Shown piece after piece: positions 1 through 6,551 of a DNA stretch of 6,567 nt. Within the stretch, counting starts at the first letter, position 1; every line of letters starts with the position of its first letter. Under the pieces are notes generated by a model. The model saw only the letters and a list, made by a program, of their open reading frames with translations. It was not told the DNA's origin and ran no database searches. The stretch comes from Nitrospinota bacterium (GTDB lineage: Bacteria > Nitrospinota_A > UBA7883): contig JAOUNV010000116.1 in the NCBI GenBank assembly GCA_029880775.1, positions 1-6,567 on the forward strand, given 5' to 3'. Both the position numbers and the translations under genes were made by a program.

Positions 1-137
1 AAGCCAAACAGCTCCCCCTTCCGGATGGAGAAATCTGTCCCATCCACAGCGGTGAAGTCGCCATATTTCTTGACCAGGGCGCTGCCTTGCACAATGACGG
101 CTGGCTGCGCCGATGGTGTGGAGTTGGAGTCTGACAC
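1..137 (-). CDS. ABC transporter ATP-binding protein, N-terminal fragment (runs off the left edge)
   Basis: About 45 N-terminal residues are visible and the gene continues beyond position 1. After a Ser/Pro/Ala-rich tail of about 18 residues comes the typical first strand region of an ABC ATPase: ALVKKYGDFTAVDGTDFSIR followed by KGELFG. This is the stretch just before the Walker A motif, which would lie outside the window. Tyr25 in KKYGDF fits the A-loop aromatic that stacks on the ATP adenine. The pattern resembles the CcmA/DrrA/NodI type of ABC-2 exporter ATPases, but substrate and subtype cannot be told from this piece. The start is uncertain: GTG at 137 gives MSDSNS, TTG at 143 adds two residues, and neither has a strong Shine-Dalgarno site. 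It begins about 14-20 bases after the transaldolase stop on the same strand, so it is probably read from the same transcript, perhaps by translational coupling. Confidence 0.8.
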   Translation of the reverse strand, partial: MSDSNSTPSAQPAVIVQGSALVKKYGDFTAVDGTDFSIRKGELFG

Positions 138-157
138 TTCCAAGATTATTGGCTCGC

Positions 158-805
158 CTATCCCTTGGGGACCTTTTCCCAGTCGGCCAGAAAGCGCTCT
201 ATCCCCAGGTCTGTGAGCGGGTGCCCCACAAGCTTTTTTATCACGTCCAGCGGTATGGTGGCCACGTCGGCGCCCATTCTGGCAGACTGCACCAGGTGCA
301 GCGGGTGACGGATGGAAGCCACGATCACTTCGGTATCATAGCCGTAAGCGCCGTATATCTCCAGGATCTGGTCGACAATCTCCATGCCATCGTGGGAGAT
401 ATCGTCCAGCCGCCCGACGAAGGGGGATACATAGGTGGCGCCAGCCTTGGCGGCCAGCAGCGCCTGGCTGGGGGAGAATATCAGCGTCACGTTGGTCTGG
501 ATCCCCTCGGCCGAGAGAACCTTGACAGCCTTGAGCCCATCCACGGTCATGGGGATCTTCACCACTATGTTGGCATGGATGGCGGCCAGCTCCCGCGCCT
601 CGGCCACCATGGCTTCAGCTTCCAGGGCGATAACTTCCGCGCTGATGGGCCCATCCACCTCCGCCACGATCTCGTTGATAACAGTTTTGAAATCCTTCCC
701 GGTTTTGGCCACCAGGGATGGATTAGTGGTAACGCCGTCCACCACGCCGAGGGAGTTGGCCTCGCGGATCTGGTCGATGTCGGCGGAATCGATAAATATC
801 TTCAT
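158..805 (-). CDS. tal: Transaldolase, TalC/Fsa-type small subfamily
   Basis: At 215 residues this is the normal length for the small transaldolase/fructose-6-phosphate aldolase family, a single cytosolic TIM barrel. Visible signatures are MKIFIDSADI at the start (Asp6), TTNPS at residues 26-30, the Schiff-base lysine Lys83 in VVKIPM, TNVTLIFS at 104-111, SPFVGRLDD at 127-135 and the phosphate-binding region around ASIRHP (163-168). Two positions known to separate transaldolase from fructose-6-phosphate aldolase point to transaldolase: Glu57 (ISAEV), where E. coli FSA has Gln59, and Phe129 (SPFVGR), where FSA has Tyr131. The inferred reaction is transfer of a dihydroxyacetone unit from sedoheptulose 7-phosphate to glyceraldehyde 3-phosphate in the non-oxidative pentose phosphate pathway. 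The ATG at 805 is supported by AGGAG at 820-816, ten bases upstream. A good promoter lies 55-83 bases upstream, and an ABC ATPase gene follows closely downstream. Confidence 0.95.
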   Translation of the reverse strand: MKIFIDSADIDQIREANSLGVVDGVTTNPSLVAKTGKDFKTVINEIVAEVDGPISAEVIALEAEAMVAEARELAAIHANIVVKIPMTVDGLKAVKVLSAEGIQTNVTLIFSPSQALLAAKAGATYVSPFVGRLDDISHDGMEIVDQILEIYGAYGYDTEVIVASIRHPLHLVQSARMGADVATIPLDVIKKLVGHPLTDLGIERFLADWEKVPKG

Positions 806-859
806 GTTCGATGGTCTCCTTTATATGGGGGCCGGGCCGTGAAAGCTCCGGAAGGCTCT

Positions 860-888
860 ATTATAAGGAAGGGAAGGGGCAGGCTCAA
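860..888 (-). promoter_or_regulatory. Sigma70-type promoter for the transaldolase operon
   Basis: Read on the minus strand there is TTGAGC (888-883), exactly 17 bases, then a perfect TATAAT (865-860). The expected transcript start is near 853, giving a leader of roughly 48 bases that carries the AAGGAG ribosome site of the transaldolase gene. The fit to the housekeeping consensus is good, and the site sits correctly in a divergent intergenic region. Not experimentally shown. Confidence 0.7.
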
Positions 889-890
889 CA

Positions 891-921
891 GCTATCGCAG
901 AAATTGGCTATCGTAGCGCTA
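891..921. repeat. Operator-like elements: GCTATCG direct repeat plus TAGCGCTA palindrome
   Basis: GCTATCG occurs at 891-897 and again at 907-913, a start-to-start spacing of 16 bases. It is followed at once by the perfect 8-base palindrome TAGCGCTA (914-921). The cluster lies just upstream of the transaldolase -35 box and inside the likely promoter of nfeD, a suitable place for a regulator acting on both directions. The elements are short and could be chance; no regulator can be named. Confidence 0.3.
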
Positions 922-935
922 GTTTGATGTAAAAT
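904..935 (+). promoter_or_regulatory. Candidate nfeD promoter, possibly leaderless or very short leader
   Basis: TAAAAT at 930-935 is a fair -10 box only seven bases before the nfeD ATG (943). The best -35 is TTGGCT at 904-909, with a long 20-base spacer. If used, transcription would begin at or within a base or two of the start codon. No Shine-Dalgarno sequence is present upstream of this ATG, which agrees with leaderless translation. A competing reading is a weak sigma54-like GG-N10-GC element at 905-920 (7 of 12 core positions), which would start near 931. Confidence 0.35.
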
Positions 936-942
936 ATACCTC

Positions 943-2250
943 ATGAGAATAAAAAGAATTTCAGGCTGGTTGCTGCTGGTTGTGGTGGGGGTGGCGTTGC
1001 TGGTGGCGGGGCAAAGCGCCGCAGTGGGCGCGTCCAAGGTTCTGGTCATATCTATAAACGACCCTATCCACCCGATCACCACGGAGTTTATCTTAGAAAC
1101 GATCGACAAGGCCAACGAGGCGCCTGCCGCGGAGCTGCTGGTCATAGAGATGGACACCCCCGGCGGGCTGATGGACTCTATGAAGGAGATCATCAAGGGA
1201 ATCCAGGCCTCCGCCACGCCGGTGGCTGTATTCGTCTCCCCCAGCGGGTCGCGGGCCGCCTCGGCGGGGGCTTTCATCACTGTCGCCTCCCACATCGCCG
1301 CCATGACTCCCGGCTCCAATATAGGCTCGGCGTCGCCAGTCTCCACGGGTGGGGAGATGGACCGCACCATGAAAAGAAAAGTCACCAACGACGCTTCCGC
1401 GTATATCCGCAGCCTGGCGGAGGCCCATGGACGAAACGCCGATGTGGCGGAAAAATTCGTGACCAAGGCGCATAACATCACGGAAACAGAAGCGCTGGAG
1501 AAAAATATCATCGATCTGGTCGCCAGAGACCTGAGCAATCTTTTGGACAAGCTTGAAGGGTGGAAGGTGAAAACCATCGTCGGTGAAAAGGTGTTGTCGC
1601 TGAAGAACGCGGTGGTGGAGCGCAGGGAGATGAACCTGCGGCAGCGGATATTCAACGTGCTGGTGCATCCTGGAGTGGCGGCTATTTTCATGTCTCTGGG
1701 GATGCTGGGCATTATGATCGAGCTATACAGCCCGGGGGCTGTGTTTCCGGGGGTGGTGGGGACCATCTGCCTGGTGCTGGGTCTCTATTCAATGCAGCTA
1801 CTTCCGATAAACTTCGCTGGAGTCGCCCTGATTATCCTGGCGTTCGTCTTTTTCTTTGCGGAATTGCTGGTGCCAAGCTTTGGGGCGCTGACCCTGGGAG
1901 GGGTGGTGGCCATGATTGTGGGCGCCATGATGCTGGTGGATACCGAGGACGAATATATGAGCATCAGCCTGTCTGTGGTGGCGCCGATGGCCATTATGAT
2001 GGGTGGGTTCTCCCTGTTCATGGCCAGGAGCATGGTCAAGATGCGCAGCCAGGTATCCAAGAGTGGGCAGGAGGAACTGGTGGGGAGCCAGAGCGTGGCC
2101 GACACAGACATATCCCCGGATGGTGTCGGCAAGATCATGCTTTTCGGGGAGATATGGGACGCCAGGTCCGACGATGGACTTATCGAGAAAGGGACTCCGG
2201 TGGTGGTGGTGCGCCACCAGGGCCTGACCTTGACAGTGCGGCCCATCTGA
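943..2250 (+). CDS. nfeD: NfeD long-form membrane serine protease (ClpP class)
   Basis: This 435-residue protein has the full long-NfeD architecture. A Sec-type signal or anchor covers residues 1-30 (MRIKRISG, then a hydrophobic run). A ClpP-like protease domain covers about 32-200. About five hydrophobic segments follow (roughly 245-261, 268-284, 290-310, 315-332, 342-362). A C-terminal soluble OB-fold NfeD domain lies at about 375-435. Family motifs include IEMDTPGGL (68-76), RAASAGAFI (104-112) and TPGSNIGSASPV (122-133). By comparison with Pyrococcus PH1510, whose dyad is Ser97/Lys138, the catalytic residues should be Ser107 and Lys146 (KRKVTND), so the enzyme looks active. In that archaeon the protease cleaves the C-terminus of a stomatin/slipin partner. 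Here no slipin gene lies next to it. The first in-frame start is ATG 943, just after an upstream stop at 925-927, and it lacks a Shine-Dalgarno site. A DUF2851 gene follows after 19 bases. Confidence 0.93.
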   Translation: MRIKRISGWLLLVVVGVALLVAGQSAAVGASKVLVISINDPIHPITTEFILETIDKANEAPAAELLVIEMDTPGGLMDSMKEIIKGIQASATPVAVFVSPSGSRAASAGAFITVASHIAAMTPGSNIGSASPVSTGGEMDRTMKRKVTNDASAYIRSLAEAHGRNADVAEKFVTKAHNITETEALEKNIIDLVARDLSNLLDKLEGWKVKTIVGEKVLSLKNAVVERREMNLRQRIFNVLVHPGVAAIFMSLGMLGIMIELYSPGAVFPGVVGTICLVLGLYSMQLLPINFAGVALIILAFVFFFAELLVPSFGALTLGGVVAMIVGAMMLVDTEDEYMSISLSVVAPMAIMMGGFSLFMARSMVKMRSQVSKSGQEELVGSQSVADTDISPDGVGKIMLFGEIWDARSDDGLIEKGTPVVVVRHQGLTLTVRPI

Positions 2251-2269
2251 TGGGATAGCTCCAAAAGAC

Positions 2270-3832
2270 TTGATCAGCCATTCCATGGCGTCTGGCTCCG
2301 GCGCCGAAAAGGGAGTATTCTCCCGCCTATATCTGGAGCTGACCGACACTCTTCCTGCAACTCTGCGAGAGAACTCTGGCGCGACACCGGCAGCGCCGGG
2401 CAGGACCAGGGAAAGCTCGGTATCCCGGCTGTGGATGAAGCAGCCTTGGGCCCCTCATCCTCTCCGGGATGTCAAAGGAAGGCTTGTCCGCATCTTGTCA
2501 CCTGGGTGGATGCGTGGGGGGAGCGGGCCAGACTTTGCCGGTTCCATATTCCAGCTGGAGGGGCGCCCGCCGGAAAAAGGAGATGTGGAGATCCACGTCC
2601 ACGCCACAGACTGGACCAGACACAGGCATCATAAGGATCCGGCCTACGACTCTGTGCGTCTTCATGTCGTTCTTTACTGCGATGTAAAGTCGAAACCGAG
2701 GCTCACACTCTCCGGCGGGGAGCCGGTGGAGCTGGCGCTGGATGAGGCTTACCCCGCATGGCGAGCGGCGTTACGGCTGGAGGAAGGAGCGCTTCCGGCT
2801 AAACCGGATAACAAACCTGGCCTGGGAGGATGCGCCAGATATTTCGAAAGAATCGAAGAGGGGAAAGCAGCCGACATCCTGGATGCGGCGGGTGAGGGAA
2901 GGCTGATCCTGAAATCGGAGAGGCTGGCCCGTGATGTGAGGGAGTATTCCGGCGAAACGGCTTTATACCTGGGCCTTATGGAAGCTTTAGGCTACTCCTC
3001 ATTCAGCCCCATGTTTCGGCAATTGGGCCAGAGCTTGCCACTGGGCTTTTTGCGAACGATGGTCGATGAACTGGACCGAAGGCAAAGGCCAGTGGCGCTG
3101 GAAGCGGCCCTGCTGGGGATGGCGGGTCTTTTGCCGGAGATGGATGCGGCCACCGATGATGAAACTGGGCAATATCTGGCCAGAACCCTGGAGGCGTGGG
3201 GAAGAATGAAGGCCGAATTTAGGCTAGATCCCATTTACCGCCGGGCCGACTGGAAACTCTCCGGCTCCAGACCGGCCAATTATCCGATGGGCAGGCTGGC
3301 CGGTATGGCGGCGTTTTTGGCCACCAACCTGGGTGGGAGTATGGAAACCATGTTCCAGCGGGCATTGAGCAAGCTTCCCAGGGGCGGGGCCGCCGTCGAA
3401 AAACAGGAGTGGTTGGCAAAGCTCTCCGGCCTCTTTTCCCCCACGGTGGAAAGTTACTGGGCCACTCGGCATGTGGTGGGGGGCAAGCGGCTGTCGGCTC
3501 CCAGGGCCTTGGTCAGCGGGGACCGAGTGTTGCTGTTCATGATAAACATGGCCATTCCATTTTTCATTTCCAGGGCCACAGAGATCAAAGACCGGAAAGA
3601 TGAAGAGGAGCTAAAGGCGATAGCCCAGGCGCTGCCGCGGCCTGCGGCCAACGCCGTGACAAAATACATGGTCGCCAGGCTATTTGGCGGCAAGGCGCCC
3701 AGGGGAATGCTAAACGCCGTTCGGGATCAGGGGTTGATGCAAATATACGCGGATTTTTGCCATGTGGATTCCGGGGCGTGCCACGATTGCGCTTTGGCCG
3801 GATACATGGAACAGTTAGCGGATATGCCCTGA
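2270..3832 (+). CDS. DUF2851 family protein of unknown function
   Basis: I recognise this 520-residue protein as DUF2851-like from its motif order: RLWMKQPW (53-60), ILSPG (75-79), GPDF (86-89), GDVEIHVHATDW (104-115), H118/H120/H121, then DPAYDSVRLHVVLY (123-136). Further on come GGC at 186-188, a helical middle with ETALYLGLMEALGY (229-242), and a C-terminal FC-x6-C-x2-C (Cys497, Cys504, Cys507). No function is established for the family to my knowledge, and no signal peptide or clear membrane segment is seen. GPDF followed 17 residues later by D-x-E-x-H recalls the PD-(D/E)XK nuclease core, and Cys188 plus the three C-terminal cysteines could bind a metal; both are inference. The start is uncertain: TTG 2270 and ATG 2285 (residue 6) are both possible, neither has a good Shine-Dalgarno site, and the family-like part begins only near residue 48. 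It follows nfeD by 19 bases, so co-transcription is likely. Confidence 0.8.
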   Translation: MISHSMASGSGAEKGVFSRLYLELTDTLPATLRENSGATPAAPGRTRESSVSRLWMKQPWAPHPLRDVKGRLVRILSPGWMRGGSGPDFAGSIFQLEGRPPEKGDVEIHVHATDWTRHRHHKDPAYDSVRLHVVLYCDVKSKPRLTLSGGEPVELALDEAYPAWRAALRLEEGALPAKPDNKPGLGGCARYFERIEEGKAADILDAAGEGRLILKSERLARDVREYSGETALYLGLMEALGYSSFSPMFRQLGQSLPLGFLRTMVDELDRRQRPVALEAALLGMAGLLPEMDAATDDETGQYLARTLEAWGRMKAEFRLDPIYRRADWKLSGSRPANYPMGRLAGMAAFLATNLGGSMETMFQRALSKLPRGGAAVEKQEWLAKLSGLFSPTVESYWATRHVVGGKRLSAPRALVSGDRVLLFMINMAIPFFISRATEIKDRKDEEELKAIAQALPRPAANAVTKYMVARLFGGKAPRGMLNAVRDQGLMQIYADFCHVDSGACHDCALAGYMEQLADMP

Positions 3833-3990
3833 TCGGATTTAGCGTCTTTGTTGTCGCCACCTCAGGCGCTGTATCTATAGAAGGCCGGCCGGGAGACGGA
3901 AGCCAGACGACTTGAGCGACTTTTGGGGGCCTCTCAATATGTTGTCGCCGAAAGCTACCGCCACCCGGGCCGGATTGAGGAAACGAGTTA
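3833..3990. other. Convergent intergenic spacer, no clear terminator
   Basis: This 158-base stretch separates the stop codons of two convergent genes. I find no strong GC hairpin followed by a T-run on either strand. Weak elements are CGCC-acctca-GGCG near 3855-3868 (four-base stem, no T-run), the palindrome GGCCGGCC near 3884-3891, and a ten-base direct repeat TGTTGTCGCC at 3849-3858 and 3940-3949. No open frame worth calling is seen. Confidence 0.5.
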
Positions 3991-6405
3991 TTACCGCCGA
4001 CCTACCTCCAGCAAGCGTTTTACCCTTGGGATGAAATCATAGGCCACCAGAGGTTTGGTTACAAAATCCTGAGCTCCGGACGCAAAGGCTTTATTGCGAG
4101 TGTCGATTTGCGTGTCGGAAGTGACGGCGATCTTGGCGATATGGCAGTTTCTCTTCTTCAGTTCCTTTAGTAGATCGAATCCGTCCATCGGCTCCATGAA
4201 CAGGTCTGTGATCAGTAGACATGGTATTTTGTCGTCTATCATGTCCAGCGCCTCGGAGCCGTTGAGCGCTTCAGTGGTTTCCACATCCATACTGTTGAGT
4301 AGCTCTTTTAGCAGGATCCTGAAATCTTCATCGTCGTCCACCAGCATCACCATGGGTTTGGCAACCGGAAGCGAGATGGTGAAGACCGCCCCTCCCTCCG
4401 GCCGCGATTCCCCAGTGATGTCTCCGCCATGCTTGGTCATGACCTCGTGGCAAAAGGGAAGGCCCATTCCATATCCTCTTTCTCCTGCCGTCCCCTCCGT
4501 GGTGGTGACCACATCCTTGCTGAATATATTTGGCAGCAAGTCCTCCGAGATTCCGATTCCATTATCGTGAATTTCTATGGAGCCTTTTTTACTGGCGGAG
4601 GCGCATATGGACACCTCTCCACCTTTGAGGGAGAATTTGATGGCGTTTACGACCAGACCACAGACGACTTCATAAAAAAGATCATAATCAGCCTTGAGCC
4701 TTATATCCTTCGGAAGGTCGTTCGCCAGGGTGATCTGCTTTCCCTGGGCCATCGGCTCTAATTCGTCGACCACCTGGTCCACGAGAGCGTAGGCGTTAAA
4801 AAACTTCCTTTCCAGTTCCCATTTACCGAATTTGGAAGGGCTCATGAGCAGAAGCTTTTCGATCATTTCCAAGGCCCTCTCCCCGGAGGAGGCGATTCTG
4901 CCCAGAATATCCTGGTGAAAAGGATCGATTTCCCGTTTCTGGTCGTTTTGAATCAGTTTGACCAGCCCCAACGAGGCTATGATGGGGTTCTTCAGGTCGT
5001 GGCTGACGATGGAGATCAACTCGTCTTTGAAACGGCTGGAGGATTCCGCCTCCTCTTTTCTGGCCAAAAGCTCCTTTTCGTTTTTGATCGTCTCGGTAAT
5101 GTCTCTACCCACCGCCACGAAATTCACCACGTTTCCCTTTTCGTCGAACACAGGGGAGACGTTCAACTCCTCCTCCATCATCTCGCCAGATTTCTTCCGG
5201 CTTGCGATCCTGCCGTACCAGGCCTTGCCAGCCTTGATCTGGTCCCACATCCGCTGGTACCCGGAGTCGTCATTCTGGCCGGAGCTGAGAATGCCAGGAT
5301 CGCCGCCAATCAGTTCACCACGCTCATATCCGGTGGTATTGATCACTGCGGGATTGACATATTCGATCACGCCGTGCGTGTCTGTTACCATTATCATATC
5401 CGCCGAGTGTTCTATGGCGCGGGTCAGGTTTGATATGATTTTTTCAGATTGTTTTCTATTTGAAATATCCCTTCTGATGGCCAGATAGTTTGTGATCTGC
5501 CCTTCCCCATCCTTCACCGGGTATACGAACACCTCCTCATAGCGATGCCCGGAGTCCTTCCCGTCGATGGCGATTTCGCTTTTCCATATCCGCCCTATCC
5601 GGACCGTGTCCCACATTCCACGGTTTTCCTTTTCATCATCCCCGGCCGCCATATTGGCCCTCAGCCTGGAGCCTTTAAGCGATTGGCCGTCACCGGCGAT
5701 ATTGCGCGCGGCGGCATTGACGTATTCCACAATGCCCTCATCGTCGGAGATAATTACCGCCTCGTCGGATTGGTCCAGCGCGTCCTGGAGCCGCAAAAGC
5801 TCTTTTTCCATCTTGCTTTCCCTGGACACATCCCGGGCTATCACCACCAGGCTCTCCTGGCTCAGATCCTGGGCTGGGAGGATTTTCATTTCCAGCATGA
5901 TGCGGGACCAGGATCTTCTGATCCCTTCCACGCGCATGGCCGTGCCAGCGGCGTCGGCTCCACTGTCTTGCGCCCACGACTCTATGCTTGCTTGTAGCCT
6001 ACTGCGGTTCTTTTCCCTGACGAGGGAGCTGATATCCTTACCTTCAAGCTCACCACTTAAGTACTCGAAGATTTCGTCAAATTTGGGATTTGTGTTTTCG
6101 ATGATCCCGTTCTTGTCGACCATGGCGATTCCCACATCGGCATGGCGCAAGATCCCGTTCCCCATGGAAGCCGGGTCGGCGCCTTCATTTGCCTTGCGGC
6201 CAAAATAATAATGAGCGCCACCTAGGAAAAGAATGAGAATTGGAATCTGCAGGTATGCGGACATGGCGATAGATTCCGCCTGACCATTGGCCCAGATTAA
6301 TGTCCTTGTTATCTCCAGAGAACAATAGGCAAGGATGACGACACCAAGAATGAATAGGAAAATTCGCATGGAATCCGGCCGCTCTGCCTTTGATGGTACC
6401 CGCAT
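3991..6405 (-). CDS. Membrane-bound hybrid histidine kinase, 3 PAS domains, C-terminal receiver
   Basis: The 804 residues read as follows. Two membrane helices (about 13-33 and 51-69) have a short loop between them. Three PAS domains lie at about 86-193, 209-314 and 329-436; the third has the classic NPAVINTTGY and KSGEMMEEELNVSPV stretches. A short coiled linker follows, then HisKA at about 455-520 with His469 in VSHDLKNP. HATPase_c covers about 570-680, with the N box at Asn587 (NAIKFS), G1 DNGIGI (614-619) and G2 GYGMGL (644-649). The receiver at about 685-799 has acidic residues Asp690-692, phospho-acceptor Asp734 (ITDLFMEPMDG), Thr762 and Lys784. All key residues are present, so autophosphorylation and intramolecular transfer are expected. 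The tiny periplasmic loop suggests cytoplasmic or membrane signal sensing by the PAS domains; the ligand is unknown. There is no DNA-binding output domain and no adjacent partner regulator in view. ATG 6405 has an upstream AAGGG; ATG 6369 (residue 13), at the first helix, is an alternative. Confidence 0.95.
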   Translation of the reverse strand: MRVPSKAERPDSMRIFLFILGVVILAYCSLEITRTLIWANGQAESIAMSAYLQIPILILFLGGAHYYFGRKANEGADPASMGNGILRHADVGIAMVDKNGIIENTNPKFDEIFEYLSGELEGKDISSLVREKNRSRLQASIESWAQDSGADAAGTAMRVEGIRRSWSRIMLEMKILPAQDLSQESLVVIARDVSRESKMEKELLRLQDALDQSDEAVIISDDEGIVEYVNAAARNIAGDGQSLKGSRLRANMAAGDDEKENRGMWDTVRIGRIWKSEIAIDGKDSGHRYEEVFVYPVKDGEGQITNYLAIRRDISNRKQSEKIISNLTRAIEHSADMIMVTDTHGVIEYVNPAVINTTGYERGELIGGDPGILSSGQNDDSGYQRMWDQIKAGKAWYGRIASRKKSGEMMEEELNVSPVFDEKGNVVNFVAVGRDITETIKNEKELLARKEEAESSSRFKDELISIVSHDLKNPIIASLGLVKLIQNDQKREIDPFHQDILGRIASSGERALEMIEKLLLMSPSKFGKWELERKFFNAYALVDQVVDELEPMAQGKQITLANDLPKDIRLKADYDLFYEVVCGLVVNAIKFSLKGGEVSICASASKKGSIEIHDNGIGISEDLLPNIFSKDVVTTTEGTAGERGYGMGLPFCHEVMTKHGGDITGESRPEGGAVFTISLPVAKPMVMLVDDDEDFRILLKELLNSMDVETTEALNGSEALDMIDDKIPCLLITDLFMEPMDGFDLLKELKKRNCHIAKIAVTSDTQIDTRNKAFASGAQDFVTKPLVAYDFIPRVKRLLEVGRR

Positions 6406-6426
6406 TTCGATCCACCCTTCCGGGAT
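6406..6426 (-). promoter_or_regulatory. Ribosome binding site of the kinase gene inside a small GATCC/GGATC inverted repeat
   Basis: On the minus strand GGAAGGGTGG lies before the ATG at 6405, with AAGGG nine bases and GGTGG six bases upstream. This supports the longer start over the internal ATG at 6369. The site sits between GATCC and GGATC, which could form a five-base stem with a nine-base loop. The stem is weak, so a regulatory role is only a possibility. Confidence 0.5.
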
Positions 6427-6551
6427 CTAAAAGCCCCCAATACCCTTTAAAAACAGGAGGCGGGGCAGCCGGGGTCTGGTTCACTGCCTTAACAAGAGGA
6501 ATAACGAGAAAGCCATTTGCGAGCCAACTAACCCCTGCCTCCTTCCGGGAT
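6416..6551. repeat. Pair of 11-base direct repeats CCTTCCGGGAT upstream of the kinase gene
   Basis: CCTTCCGGGAT occurs at 6416-6426 and at 6541-6551, 125 bases apart. On the minus strand both read ATCCCGGAAGG. The first copy overlaps the kinase ribosome site; the second lies upstream of the sigma54-like element. They may be paired regulator sites or simply chance similarity of purine-rich ribosome-site-like sequence. Confidence 0.25.
6510..6526 (-). promoter_or_regulatory. Candidate sigma54 (RpoN) -24/-12 promoter for the hybrid kinase
   Basis: The minus strand reads TGGCTCGCAAATGGCTT. Against the sigma54 core TGGCACG-N4-TTGCW it matches 10 of 12 defined positions, including the essential GG and GC with exactly 10 bases between them. 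The start would fall near 6500, giving a leader of about 95 bases before the ATG at 6405. I see no better sigma70-type promoter in this 162-base upstream region. Enhancer sites would lie beyond the window. Confidence 0.45.

Noticed and set aside
113..916. A 267-codon open frame on the plus strand, longer than the transaldolase gene it overlaps
   Set aside because: It is antisense to the clearly recognised transaldolase, its translation is His/Gly-rich without any family motif, and it runs through the divergent promoter region. It is a shadow of codon bias.
885..1766. A 293-codon open frame on the minus strand across nfeD
   Set aside because: It is fully antisense to the conserved protease domain, is Ser/Ala/Thr-rich with no motif, and has no plausible ribosome site. 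NfeD explains the region.
3855..3868. CGCC-acctca-GGCG hairpin as a terminator for the DUF2851 gene
   Set aside because: The stem is only four base pairs and no T-run follows.
3849..3949. Ten-base direct repeat TGTTGTCGCC in the convergent spacer, as a possible attachment site or mobile element end
   Set aside because: There is no integrase, transposase or inverted repeat nearby, and the 91-base interval holds nothing. Chance is the simpler explanation.
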